Shown here piece by piece: positions 34,421 through 43,205 of a stretch of DNA of 64,000 nucleotides. The notes beneath the pieces are model-generated. The model had not been told where the DNA came from and ran no database searches. It saw nothing but the letters and a program-made list of their open reading frames with translations. Each line of letters opens with the position of its first letter. Positions within the stretch are counted from its first letter, which is position 1. Both the position numbers and the translations under genes were made by a program. Source of the stretch: Pseudobdellovibrionaceae bacterium (GTDB lineage Bacteria; Bdellovibrionota; UBA1018; UBA6935); the NCBI GenBank assembly GCA_002722705.1, contig PBMP01000006.1, positions 24,668 to 88,667 on the forward strand. The letters run 5' to 3'.

Positions 34421-35629
34421 ATGTTTCAGTTGGGATTAGAAAATTTACTCACAAACAAAGATTTATTAAATCGACTTCGAGGAAAAAGAGTGGGCTTGGT
34501 CGCTCATCCTGCTTCAATCGATCAGGAGTTGAATCACTCAATCGATTTATTGATGAATCATTCTGATATTCAATTGACCTGTGGTTTTGGTCCTCAGCAT
34601 GGAATTCGGGGTGATGTTCAAGATAATATGGTCGAAACGGAAAATGAAATTCACCCTGAATATAAAATTCCACTTTTTAGTTTGTATGGTGAGGTTCGAA
34701 GACCGACTCATGAAATGCTTGAACATGCGGATGTTTTTCTTTTTGATTTGCAAGATGTGGGATGTCGTATTTATACGTTTGTTGCAACTCTTCGTTATTT
34801 GATGGAAGAAGCAGCTTCTTTAGGAAAAGAAGTGTGGATCCTCGATCGTCCTAATCCGGTTGGAAGAGGAGTTGAAGGAAGTCTTTTAGAAAAAGAATGG
34901 ATGAGCTTTGTAGGACAGGCTTTTATTCCTATGCAACATGGATTAACTCTAGGAGAGTTGGCTGTCTTTTTTAAAGAATCTTTGAATTTAGATTTAACTT
35001 TAGAAGTAGTACCAATGAAGAACTACTTTCCTTCCAAGGAGCCGTGGCCCAAAGATCTTGCGTGGGTAAATCCGAGTCCTAACCTACCGACGTTTACTTC
35101 TACAAGAGCTTATACAGGGACTGTGATTTTGGAGGGGACACACCTTTCTGAAGGAAGAGGAACTACTCGCGTTCTTGAGGTTTTGGGAGCTCCGAATTTA
35201 CAGATTCAAAAGATATTGGATCGAATGAAAGAAATTGAAAAGAACTGGTATGAAGGAGTGAGAGTCCGACCGTGTTTCTTTATTCCCATGTTTCATAAAT
35301 TTAAAGATCAACTTTGTAATGGAGTTCAAATTCATTCTGAGGATCGATATTGTGTTCCCTCTCATTACCGACCATTTCGATGGGTCGCTTTATTTTTAAA
35401 GGCACTGAAAGAAACTCATCCTTCGTTTGAAATTTGGAGATCTTTTCATTATGAATATGAAAAAGATCGACTAGCCATTGATTTGTTGACTGGAAGTGAC
35501 TTTTTAAGAAAGTGGGTAGATGACCCCCATTCGACTCCGGAGATGTTGGAGTCCAAGTGGTCTAAAGATGAACAACAGTGGATTTTGGATCGAGATCCTT
35601 ATCTTATCTATGAACGGGAAAAAAGATGA
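34421..35629 (+). CDS. namZ: DUF1343 / NamZ-like exo-beta-N-acetylmuramidase
   Basis: NamZ releases terminal N-acetylmuramic acid from peptidoglycan fragments. The ATG at 34421 (MFQLGLENLL) is chosen over 34394 because it starts at the conserved family position and lies five bases after the DOMON-like stop; neither has a strong ribosome-binding site. It is 402 residues. Family landmarks: GKRVGLVAHPASID, FGPQHGIRGDVQD, VFLFDLQDVGCRIYTFVATLRYLM, VWILDRPNPVGR and GTHLSEGRGTTRVLEVLGAPNL. Characterised NamZ enzymes have signal peptides; this one has none visible, so a cytosolic role in cell-wall fragment recycling is inferred. Confidence 0.87.
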   Translation: MFQLGLENLLTNKDLLNRLRGKRVGLVAHPASIDQELNHSIDLLMNHSDIQLTCGFGPQHGIRGDVQDNMVETENEIHPEYKIPLFSLYGEVRRPTHEMLEHADVFLFDLQDVGCRIYTFVATLRYLMEEAASLGKEVWILDRPNPVGRGVEGSLLEKEWMSFVGQAFIPMQHGLTLGELAVFFKESLNLDLTLEVVPMKNYFPSKEPWPKDLAWVNPSPNLPTFTSTRAYTGTVILEGTHLSEGRGTTRVLEVLGAPNLQIQKILDRMKEIEKNWYEGVRVRPCFFIPMFHKFKDQLCNGVQIHSEDRYCVPSHYRPFRWVALFLKALKETHPSFEIWRSFHYEYEKDRLAIDLLTGSDFLRKWVDDPHSTPEMLESKWSKDEQQWILDRDPYLIYEREKR

Positions 35630-35943
35630 CTGAAATTACATTAGCAGAGCTGCTTGAGTATTCTAAAAACTTAAAAGAAAATGAACTTATTTTGGATGTT
35701 CGTACCCCCGAAGAGTTTGCTTCAGGGCATATTCGTGGAGCAAAAAATATTCCTCATACGGAAGTTTTAGGTTCTTTAGAAGAGTTAAAGTCTTATGATA
35801 CGATTTACATTCATTGTAAGAGGGGGGGAAGGGCTGTAACCGCTGCTGATCAGTTAGTCGCGGCAGGTGTGACTTCTTTAAAAGTACTTTCTTCGGGAGG
35901 AATGGACGATTGGCTCGCATTTGGTTATCCTGTGGAATCTTAA
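35626..35943 (+). CDS. Single-domain rhodanese (sulfurtransferase)
   Basis: 105 residues, one rhodanese domain. It has ILDVRTPEEFASGHIRGAKNIPHTE at the N-terminal side and the active-site loop HCKRGGR, with catalytic Cys near residue 65 in a six-residue loop as in thiosulfate sulfurtransferase/GlpE-type proteins. It is cytosolic. Its start overlaps the NamZ stop by ATGA, and its 3' end overlaps the next gene by 34 bases. The link between sulfur transfer and the neighbouring cell-wall enzyme is not obvious. Confidence in the family is high. Confidence 0.92.
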   Translation: MTEITLAELLEYSKNLKENELILDVRTPEEFASGHIRGAKNIPHTEVLGSLEELKSYDTIYIHCKRGGRAVTAADQLVAAGVTSLKVLSSGGMDDWLAFGYPVES

Positions 35944-36581
35944 TTTTAGTTTCAACCGCGTTTGCGTCTTCACGGTTTGTGTCACATCAGCTCCTGCCGG
36001 TAGATGAAGCTCCTTCTCGTCCAGATTTTTTTAATTTTAGAAAACAGGTTTTCGAGTCGATTGAAAAACGAGATTTGAATGGTTTTAAAAAATGGGTTTC
36101 ACCTGAAGTTTGGGTGGGGACCGGACCTGAATCACAAGGCTGGGAAGCTCTTTCAAGACGTTTTCAAATCGAAGATAAAAATGCACAACCTTTGTGGAAC
36201 GCGCTTGTGCCGTTAACAAAACTCGGGGGGCGGTTTGTTCAAGCAAATCGTTTTTGTGGTCCCTACGTCTTTACCGATTGGCCGACTCAAATGGATGGAG
36301 CTCAGTATGCAGCTGTTATTGGTGATTCAGTAAATATTAGAAAGCAAGCAAGTTCGAGTTCACCTGTTGTAAGACAAGCAAGTTATCATATTGTCCGTGT
36401 TCCTTTTGGGGAATGGTTTGAAAAATGGGTGCGAATAGAAACTCCGAGTGGAAGAAGTGGCTATATTGCCGGCCAATATTTGAGAAATCCTTATGATTAT
36501 CGATTTTGTTTTGAAAAAAATAATGGGCACTGGACCCTTACTCATTTAATCGCAGGAAAGCCGGACTCAAAATCTCAATAG
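35910..36581 (+). CDS. Exported SH3b-domain protein
   Basis: 223 residues starting at a TTG inside the rhodanese gene. GGAGG at 35898-35902 lies seven bases upstream, and the start begins a signal peptide MARIWLSCGILILVSTAFAS, so the TTG decides the product. After ~110 residues of unrecognised sequence comes an SH3b domain: AVIGDSVNIRKQASSSSPVVRQASYHIVRVPF...WVRIETPSGRSGYIAGQYLR, with the usual RxxPSxxSxVV pattern and G-(W/Y)-I-x-x-x-Y-L end. Bacterial SH3 domains often bind cell-wall peptides, which would suit an operon with NamZ. It overlaps the rhodanese by 34 bases and the convergent ferredoxin by 44. Confidence 0.8.
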   Translation: MARIWLSCGILILVSTAFASSRFVSHQLLPVDEAPSRPDFFNFRKQVFESIEKRDLNGFKKWVSPEVWVGTGPESQGWEALSRRFQIEDKNAQPLWNALVPLTKLGGRFVQANRFCGPYVFTDWPTQMDGAQYAAVIGDSVNIRKQASSSSPVVRQASYHIVRVPFGEWFEKWVRIETPSGRSGYIAGQYLRNPYDYRFCFEKNNGHWTLTHLIAGKPDSKSQ

Positions 36582-36864
36582 AAACTTCGATGTCATTTTG
36601 GTTGGGGAAGACTTGGCACGCTAGACGAATTCCTTTTCCAAGTTCCCCTTTTGTTAAATGACTTTTTTCATCAGGAGTAGGAGGAGAAAAGGCATGCCAT
36701 GCTTCTTTTGGGATTTGAATTCGGTCTTTTCCACAAACGCCGTGCCCCCCACATTGGCTTCCAATAAAGATTTCTTCCATTTGAGCATGACCAAGTAAGT
36801 TAAAGTTTTTTTCTATAGTTAAAGTAAAATGAACTTTTCCTTTATGTGTGAAGTGGATTGCCAT
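36538..36864 (-). CDS. 2Fe-2S ferredoxin with Asp at the third cluster-ligand position
   Basis: 108 residues, plant/adrenodoxin-type fold. It has IGSQCGGHGVCGKDRIQIPKE with C38 and C44, then LACQVFP with C83. In ordinary ferredoxins the motif reads CGGxGxCGxC; here position 47 is Asp (CGKD), leaving three Cys. Asp can ligate a 2Fe-2S cluster in engineered and a few natural proteins, so it may still hold a cluster with altered potential, or may not hold one. It is cytosolic. The start is 14 bases from the divergent polA start, and the 3' end overlaps the SH3b gene by 44 bases. The protein N-terminus lacks a strong ribosome-binding site. Confidence 0.8.
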   Translation of the reverse strand: MAIHFTHKGKVHFTLTIEKNFNLLGHAQMEEIFIGSQCGGHGVCGKDRIQIPKEAWHAFSPPTPDEKSHLTKGELGKGIRLACQVFPNQNDIEVSIEILSPAFLRLNE

Positions 36865-36878
36865 ATACCTTTTCTATC

Positions 36879-39620
36879 ATGGTTAAAACTTCAGACAAGC
36901 CTCGGTTAGGCGACCCTAAAAACACCCTTTATTTAATTGATATTAGTGCTTTTATTTTTAGAGCTTTCTATGCTGTACGTCATTTAAGCAATAGTCAAGG
37001 AACTCCAACGAATGCCGTTTTTGGAGTTGCAACGATGTTAGCTAAGCTTCAGGAGATGGTTGGCCCAGAGAAATGGGCGATTGTTTATGATTCTAAAGGT
37101 CCGGGGTTTCGTCATGAACTTTATCCTGAGTATAAAGCGAATCGAGGAGCTCCTCCAGAAGACCTGATTCCTCAGTTTGATTTAATTAAGACATTGATTG
37201 AAAAACTGAAAATTCCTTCGTTTGAGCAGCAAGGCGTAGAAGCAGATGATTTGATTGCAACACTCACTCACAAGTGGACTGGCGAGGACGACCAGAATCG
37301 AGTGGTCATTGTTTCAAGTGATAAGGATTTAATGCAGTTACTCGGAGATCGAGTCTGTATGTTGGATACGATGAAAGAAAAGGTTTTTGGGCCTGAAGAG
37401 TGTGAAGAGAAACTCGGGGTCCCTCCTCATCAAGTGAGAGACTACCTTTCTCTGGTGGGAGATACTTCTGATAATGTTCCTGGGGTTCCATCGATTGGTC
37501 CAAAATCAGCATCTGCTCTTCTTCAAGATTATGGAAATCTTGAAGGTGTTTTGGAAGCTGCTTCTCAAGGTCAAGTTAAAGGAAAAAAAGGAGTGGTTTT
37601 GGTTGAGCATAAAGAACTTGCTCTGCTTTCTCAAAAATTAGTTTCTTTGAAAGAAGATTGTGAGGTTTCTTGGGAAAAAAATCAATTTGACTATCGTTTT
37701 CAGCCGAATGAAGAAGTTCTTTCCTTTATTGAGTCTTTAGAGTTTAAGACTTTAGTACAAAAATGGTCAAAATGGGCTAATCAGACGGTTCCTTCTCAAG
37801 TGCAAAAACTTCCACCTGCCTCAGTCGTGTTCCAATCGATTACTGATGAAAAAAGTTTAGTTCAGCTGGTAAAGCAAATAGAAAAGAAAGGACAGTTTGC
37901 TTTTGATTTAGAGACCACTTCTTTGAATCCAAGAGAAGCAAAAATTGTTGGACTTGCGTTTTGTTTAGATTCAAAAATTGCTTACTATGTTCCAGTTGGA
38001 CATACGGGAGAAGGGGCTTCCACTCAGCTTTCTGATGAATGGGTGATGCAGCAGATTCAACCGCTTTTAGAAAACCCAAAAATCAAAAAAATTGGGCAAA
38101 ATTTAAAATATGATTGGAGTGTCTTGCAGGCGAGAGGAGTTTATCCTTCTGGAATAGGTGCAGATACGATGGTTGCAAGTTACTTGCTTGACCCTACCGG
38201 AAAACACAATTTAGACTTTTTGTCTCAGAGATACCTAGGACATACTCCGATTTCTTATGAATCTTTATGTGGAAAAGGGAAAGATCAAATTTCTTTTGCA
38301 CAAGTCTCTGTGAAAGAAGCAACTGATTATGCTGCGGAAGATGCATGGCTTGCTTTTGAGTTATGGAAAATTTTTCAAAAAGAGCTCCAGGAACAAAAGC
38401 TTATGGAAGTTTTTGCTCGAATCGATTTACCTATGGTTGAAATTTTAACTCAAATGGAGATGGAGGGAGTTCATATTGATGTTTCTTTTTTAAAAGAACT
38501 TTCAATTGAGTTTAAAAAGATTTTAGAGGAAATTGAGAAAAAAATTAATTCCTATACAAAAGAACCTATTAATTTGAATTCTCCTAAACAGTTAAGTCAT
38601 CTCTTATTTGAAGAGTTGGGACTTCCGACTCAAACAAAAACTAAAACAGGTTTTTCTACGGATGCCAAAGTTCTTTCTATTTTGGCTCCTTTGCATGAGG
38701 TTCCACAGCTTCTTTTAGAGTATCGTGAGGTTTCAAAACTATTAGGAACCTATGTCGATCCTCTTCCTCAACTGATTGATTCTTCTACTGGAAAAATTCA
38801 TGCAAGTTTTCATCAAACAGTGACTGCGACAGGTAGACTTTCTAGTTCTGACCCGAATCTTCAAAATATTCCTATTCGTACAGAAAGAGGAAAATTAATT
38901 CGAAGGGCTTTTGTCCCTTCAAATGGGAATGTTTTGCTGTCTGCAGACTATAGTCAAATTGAGCTTAGAATTTTAGCTCATATGAGTGAAGACCCTAGCT
39001 TAATGGAGTCTTTTCAAAAAGGAGAAGATGTTCATAAAAAAACAGCTGCGGATATTTATCATATAGATACTCAAGAAGTGACCGATTCTCAGAGAGCCGT
39101 TGCAAAAGCAATTAACTTTGGATTGATGTACGGAAAAACTGCATTTGGACTTTCTCAGGAATTAGGAATTCCTCGAGGAGAAGCTTCCCAGATGATTCAG
39201 ATTTATTTTGAGAGATATGCGGCAGTCAAAGCATTCTTAGATCAGCAAATTGAGCTTACAAAAGAGCGAGGTTGGTCGATGACTCTCTCAGGGAGAAAAA
39301 GAGTGATTCCTGAGATTCGGTCTAAAAACCGAATGGTTCAAGCCAATGGAGAACGCATGGCGATGAATACTCCCATTCAAGGAACTGCAGCAGATCTAAT
39401 GAAATTAGCAATGATCGATCTTTCTGAAGCCTTAGAAAGAAAGGGTTTTCGTTCAAAGATGATTATCCAGGTTCACGATGAAATCTTACTTGATTGCCCA
39501 AAAGATGAAGTGGAGAAGGTTCAACCTCTTGTTGAAAAAACATTGGAAAATGCAATGAAGTTGAAAGTTCCTTTAAAGGTAAATTCGTCTATTGGTGAAA
39601 ACTGGAAAGCCTTAAAATAA
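36879..39620 (+). CDS. polA: DNA polymerase I
   Basis: Replication/repair polymerase, 913 residues from the ATG at 36879. An upstream in-frame TTG (36858) would overlap the ferredoxin start and has no support. It has three domains. The 5'-3' exonuclease (~1-290) has YLIDISAFIFRAFYAVRHL, GVEADDLIATL and VSSDKDLMQLL. The 3'-5' exonuclease (~310-480) has FDLETTSLNP with the catalytic D and E present, unlike many Gram-positive PolA. The polymerase (~500-913) has motif A DYSQIELRILAH, motif B RAVAKAINFGLMYGK and motif C VHDEILLD. So all three activities should be retained. It ends nine bases into the convergent methyltransferase gene. There is no clear ribosome-binding site. Confidence 0.97.
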   Translation: MVKTSDKPRLGDPKNTLYLIDISAFIFRAFYAVRHLSNSQGTPTNAVFGVATMLAKLQEMVGPEKWAIVYDSKGPGFRHELYPEYKANRGAPPEDLIPQFDLIKTLIEKLKIPSFEQQGVEADDLIATLTHKWTGEDDQNRVVIVSSDKDLMQLLGDRVCMLDTMKEKVFGPEECEEKLGVPPHQVRDYLSLVGDTSDNVPGVPSIGPKSASALLQDYGNLEGVLEAASQGQVKGKKGVVLVEHKELALLSQKLVSLKEDCEVSWEKNQFDYRFQPNEEVLSFIESLEFKTLVQKWSKWANQTVPSQVQKLPPASVVFQSITDEKSLVQLVKQIEKKGQFAFDLETTSLNPREAKIVGLAFCLDSKIAYYVPVGHTGEGASTQLSDEWVMQQIQPLLENPKIKKIGQNLKYDWSVLQARGVYPSGIGADTMVASYLLDPTGKHNLDFLSQRYLGHTPISYESLCGKGKDQISFAQVSVKEATDYAAEDAWLAFELWKIFQKELQEQKLMEVFARIDLPMVEILTQMEMEGVHIDVSFLKELSIEFKKILEEIEKKINSYTKEPINLNSPKQLSHLLFEELGLPTQTKTKTGFSTDAKVLSILAPLHEVPQLLLEYREVSKLLGTYVDPLPQLIDSSTGKIHASFHQTVTATGRLSSSDPNLQNIPIRTERGKLIRRAFVPSNGNVLLSADYSQIELRILAHMSEDPSLMESFQKGEDVHKKTAADIYHIDTQEVTDSQRAVAKAINFGLMYGKTAFGLSQELGIPRGEASQMIQIYFERYAAVKAFLDQQIELTKERGWSMTLSGRKRVIPEIRSKNRMVQANGERMAMNTPIQGTAADLMKLAMIDLSEALERKGFRSKMIIQVHDEILLDCPKDEVEKVQPLVEKTLENAMKLKVPLKVNSSIGENWKALK

Positions 39621-40223
39621 ATCGCTTAGAAAATTCTTCCAAAGAAAAGCAACCAGAGTCACAAATCCAATGAGTCCAGCGAATGAAGCGTAGGCCTCAT
39701 AGTCTTTGTTTTTTCTTCCGAGTTCAACACTGTATTGATGATGTTCCAGCGTGGGATTAACTGCTTTGAGTTTTTCGGAAGACTGAGGAAAAAGGCGAGG
39801 GAAGAATCGAGGAACGAGCGCTTGATAGGTTAGGTAGGGCTCTCCAAAGATTTTTTTTAGTTTGTTTTCTTCATCCAAAATAATGAAATGGTAAACTGCT
39901 CCAAAGAGAACCGTTGCAATTCCAGCAAGAATGTAGTTTTGGATGGCAAGAGCGGTTCCGATCGCCATGAGATAAGTTCCCAGATAGAGAGGATTGCGAG
40001 TGAGGGCATAAGGACCACCTACAGCAGGATACTGATCTTTTCTAAGGTAGGCGGATGCCCAGTATCGAAGAGTGGCTCCTAAGAAACAAACGATGATCCC
40101 AGGCCAGGTAGGATAATCACGAACTGAGAGAATTAAGGCGACTGAAAAAATCCACGCCATTACAATTCGAGTTTTTCCCTGAATAAAACCACGGTACCAA
40201 GAAACTTCATTGATTTCAGACAT
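39612..40223 (-). CDS. Isoprenylcysteine carboxyl methyltransferase-like membrane protein
   Basis: 203 residues from the ATG at 40223, which has AAGGA six bases upstream; the frame stays open to 40280 and the start is not certain. It has four membrane segments. The ICMT/PEMT signature is ALTRNPLYLGTYLMAIG (compare RHPxYxG) followed by EENKLKKIFGEPYLTYQALVPRFFP. Bacterial members transfer a methyl group from S-adenosylmethionine to membrane-associated substrates, which are usually unknown. There is a short C-terminal extra TM after a ~30-residue linker. It is convergent with polA, overlapping nine bases. The family is clear; the substrate is not. Confidence 0.83.
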   Translation of the reverse strand: MSEINEVSWYRGFIQGKTRIVMAWIFSVALILSVRDYPTWPGIIVCFLGATLRYWASAYLRKDQYPAVGGPYALTRNPLYLGTYLMAIGTALAIQNYILAGIATVLFGAVYHFIILDEENKLKKIFGEPYLTYQALVPRFFPRLFPQSSEKLKAVNPTLEHHQYSVELGRKNKDYEAYASFAGLIGFVTLVAFLWKNFLSDLF

Positions 40224-40368
40224 TTGCATTCCTTTATTTCCTTTGTTTCCCATCTTCACTTGAAAAACCTCTAGTTTCAAGGAGAAAGAGCCAGTTGCTT
40301 TTAGTGGTTGCTAATAATGGATCAAAAAGGTAAACAAATGTGTTAATAGAAAGCGAAATGGAATCGAA

Positions 40369-42525
40369 ATGTATTTTTATTTTCAGTTAAAACTTCTCTT
40401 AAGTGTGATGAGTGTTGGGCATGCTTCCTCTTTGACTCCTTATCAGATTCAAATAGAACCGATTCAAGCTCGGTCCACACTGATTGAGATTGCTGAAACT
40501 TTTCGTGAAATGGAGAAGTTATCATCTGACTTTAATCATCATCCCATTACAGAGCAACGAAGAAAACAAATGGCCCGTTTGATTTTGTCTTACCGAATGA
40601 AACAGTTTGGAGAAGCACCAGAAGATAAAATTTCAATCGCATCGGCTCCTTTTCCTGGAATGGTTCTTTTAGATTTGATTCCTAAAATTTGGAACACCGA
40701 ATACCAAAAAAATTATCAAACCGCTTATCAAGAAAATGTAGCAGATATTTCTGTTTTAGTTTTATTTGATGAGTTCATGAAAATGATCGCAGAAGGAAGA
40801 GCTCCTGAATCTTTAAAAAAAGAAGCAAGAAAGATTGGTCCTTGCATTGCTCATAAAGTTCTTCGTGCAAAAGATGATCAAAAATGCAATCTAAATGTAG
40901 ATCCAGACTACCTTCCAAAAATTCCAATTCGTCGTTTGCTCCGAGTGAAGATGGGGTGTAAATATCATCGAATTTCACCCTGTGAAACCAGGCAAGCCAT
41001 TTTTTATGCTGCAAAAAAATCGATCTTAAATGCAAAGAAAGATCCACACGTTCAATCCATGATTAAAACAAAATTTGAAAAAATTTTTCCAAAAGAATTT
41101 AAAAAAGGATTTTTAGGTCAGCTTACTCAGAAAATGACCCACGTCGCTTCTATTGTGAATCAAAAATTTAAAGGGACTTTTTCAAAACAGCTTTGGCATC
41201 CTCAAGTCTCTTTAATTGAAAATTTTAAAGATCCAAAACTCATGACTCTAAGAAATTTTATTGAAGGATTGCGGGCAGACCTCAATGGAGCAGTCGTATT
41301 GTCTCAATCTTCAGATCCTCAGATCAGAGGTCTTGCAGCCCCTCTTTTTTATGCGAGTGCAAATCGACTTTTGGTGTTGATGGGCGGGAAAAGAGCGGTG
41401 GTACGTAAAGGAGCGCTGTTACTCGAATCAAGCACTGGTGTTCCTCGAGTCTATTCTGAAAACTTTGGTGGATGGGGTGTATTGGAAACACCTTCTCGTC
41501 CTCAGTTTTTATCATGGGACTGGGGAAAATATGATCCTGCAGCACAACCACCTACACCTGCACGTCTTTTTCCGGCCGTTTTTTATGTGAACTCTCAAAC
41601 GTTGACTCCTAAATTAGAGACCACGCTTTCAAATGGTCCTCTGGCTCAAAATATGGAAGATCTTGCGGACTTAATTACAGTCCTCATTGATTTTTTGAAA
41701 TCAACGAAGCCCAATGGACCTTTGGGGCCTTATTTTTTAAAAGGGGGGGCAGAAGAAGAAATGGTTAAGCTTCTTGAGCCAGGAACCCCTGAGATTTTTC
41801 CAGAAGAGGGAAGACGTTTGATTTTAGGGACTCTTGCAGGGGCTTTAAAAAATTTAACTTTACGGAATCAAGGCCATATTGAACAAGGAAATAATTCTGA
41901 AGGGATGCTTCGTTTTTTTTCTTGGACTCATTTGGGGGGACGGTTTTCTGGTCAAAAAGTTCGAGTCTCAGCTGTTTCTCAAGTTTTAATTGGAGCAAGT
42001 CAGTTACTGGATTTAATAGAAAATCATTCTGAAGGAATGCCTCAAGGTTTTCATGAATTGACTGAAATTAAAGATGGATTGAAGCTTGCTTTAAATTTTG
42101 GAGGTTTAAAACTCGCTGCGGAAGGAAAAGATTCTCAAACAGGTGGGTTTTATCGCGAGCTTAATTTGAAAGAAGGGCCTTTTTATTTTGAAGATTCTTT
42201 GGATGGACTTTGGGGATTGACCGCAAGTTATACACAGGATCAAAAGCCTATTTTCCTAGTGAGAATCAAATCTACCCTGGGATTTATGAAAAAACTCTGG
42301 GGGTCGAGTGAAACTCCTTGGTTAACTGCAGAGTCTTTTGAGACTCGTATTTCACCTCGGGTTGCTTGGAAATTGTACCGATATTGGAAAACATATGGAG
42401 AAGTATTGAAAAAGAGTCAACTCTCAGGTGTTGAAATAGATTGGACTTATTGGGAAGAAAAATTTGCTCAGTTAGGGAATTATTTAAAAACTCAGCTTTC
42501 AACTGAGCTTGGACCTCATTTTTAA
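40369..42525 (+). CDS. Large exported protein, unrecognised
   Basis: 718 residues. The signal-like N-terminus is MYFYFQLKLLLSVMSVGHASS, with weak GGA upstream. I recognise no domain. Residues 25-240 are helical, rich in Lys/Glu, with paired Cys (IGPCIAHKV, QKCNLNV, MGCKYHRISPCETR). ~280-400 contains RGLAAPLFYASANRLLVLMGGKRAVVRKGALLLES and SENFGGWGVLETPSRPQFLSWDWG. The C-terminal half alternates amphipathic helices and aromatic strands. The sequence has no repeats and normal codon use. It is upstream of the divergent methyltransferase and convergent with the winged-helix gene at two bases. Periplasmic location is inferred from the signal. Function unknown. Confidence 0.7.
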   Translation: MYFYFQLKLLLSVMSVGHASSLTPYQIQIEPIQARSTLIEIAETFREMEKLSSDFNHHPITEQRRKQMARLILSYRMKQFGEAPEDKISIASAPFPGMVLLDLIPKIWNTEYQKNYQTAYQENVADISVLVLFDEFMKMIAEGRAPESLKKEARKIGPCIAHKVLRAKDDQKCNLNVDPDYLPKIPIRRLLRVKMGCKYHRISPCETRQAIFYAAKKSILNAKKDPHVQSMIKTKFEKIFPKEFKKGFLGQLTQKMTHVASIVNQKFKGTFSKQLWHPQVSLIENFKDPKLMTLRNFIEGLRADLNGAVVLSQSSDPQIRGLAAPLFYASANRLLVLMGGKRAVVRKGALLLESSTGVPRVYSENFGGWGVLETPSRPQFLSWDWGKYDPAAQPPTPARLFPAVFYVNSQTLTPKLETTLSNGPLAQNMEDLADLITVLIDFLKSTKPNGPLGPYFLKGGAEEEMVKLLEPGTPEIFPEEGRRLILGTLAGALKNLTLRNQGHIEQGNNSEGMLRFFSWTHLGGRFSGQKVRVSAVSQVLIGASQLLDLIENHSEGMPQGFHELTEIKDGLKLALNFGGLKLAAEGKDSQTGGFYRELNLKEGPFYFEDSLDGLWGLTASYTQDQKPIFLVRIKSTLGFMKKLWGSSETPWLTAESFETRISPRVAWKLYRYWKTYGEVLKKSQLSGVEIDWTYWEEKFAQLGNYLKTQLSTELGPHF

Positions 42526-42527
42526 CT

Positions 42528-43205
42528 TTATTTTTTTCTAATGACGTAAAAACGGTTTTTTGTATTTCCTTTTTTAATGAGTTGAGGATGGTTTTCTAAG
42601 TCTCTTTGAGCTTGTCTTTGTGAAATTAGGTGTTCAGAAAACTCTCGATAATTTTTAACTGTTATTCTTGTTTTCTCTTTAAAAAGATTTTGAAGGAGTT
42701 GTTCTCGTTGTTTGGGCGTTAGCCATGTTTTTTCTTTAAAACGATGAGATTTGGGGAGAAGTTTCTCGCGGGCTAAGAACCCCCAGTTGGTATAAGGTTT
42801 GATGGGATAAGTAGCATCTTTTAGCATTAATTTTCCAGCGATCTTATCTAAACCAATAAAATAAAGTTCTCCTCTTTTGGGTTCAATTCCATGAATAACT
42901 AAAGACATCCATGTGTTAAAAAAAGACGTTTCTGAATCGGAGATCATTTCTTTTGTAAACTCAAGAAGTACTGCAAGACACATTGGCCAGCACGAGTCGA
43001 GAATTTTTTGATTGAGTATCAATGGTGGAGTTTTTTTCCAGTTTTTTGAAAAGTAATCGACTAAGATTTCCCCAAGCCGAGGATCAAAACGAGTCCACTG
43101 TGACCATAGACAAAGGTCTTTTATTGAAATTGATTTTGAAAAATAAAGTTGATGGTATGCACTTAGAAGTTGTTGCTCAGTTGGTAAGTGAGTCAATCCT
43201 TTCAT
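42528..43205 (-). CDS. Protein with C-terminal winged-helix-like region, partner of the nucleotidyltransferase
   Basis: 225 residues. The N-terminal ~140 residues are helical and not recognised. The C-terminal ~65 residues (TWLTPKQREQLLQNLFKEKTRITVKNYREFSEHLISQRQAQRDLENHPQL...) read as a helix-turn-helix with a wing and basic end KKGNTKNRFYVIRKK. This resembles the DNA-binding tail of Fic-associated and other wHTH proteins where NYREFxxxSxxxAxRDLxxL is the recognition helix. The ATG follows the nucleotidyltransferase stop immediately (TAA-ATG), so the two are cotranslated. It is a candidate antitoxin/regulator or effector of a nucleotidyltransferase pair. This is inference from pairing, not homology. 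Confidence 0.68.
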   Translation of the reverse strand: MKGLTHLPTEQQLLSAYHQLYFSKSISIKDLCLWSQWTRFDPRLGEILVDYFSKNWKKTPPLILNQKILDSCWPMCLAVLLEFTKEMISDSETSFFNTWMSLVIHGIEPKRGELYFIGLDKIAGKLMLKDATYPIKPYTNWGFLAREKLLPKSHRFKEKTWLTPKQREQLLQNLFKEKTRITVKNYREFSEHLISQRQAQRDLENHPQLIKKGNTKNRFYVIRKK

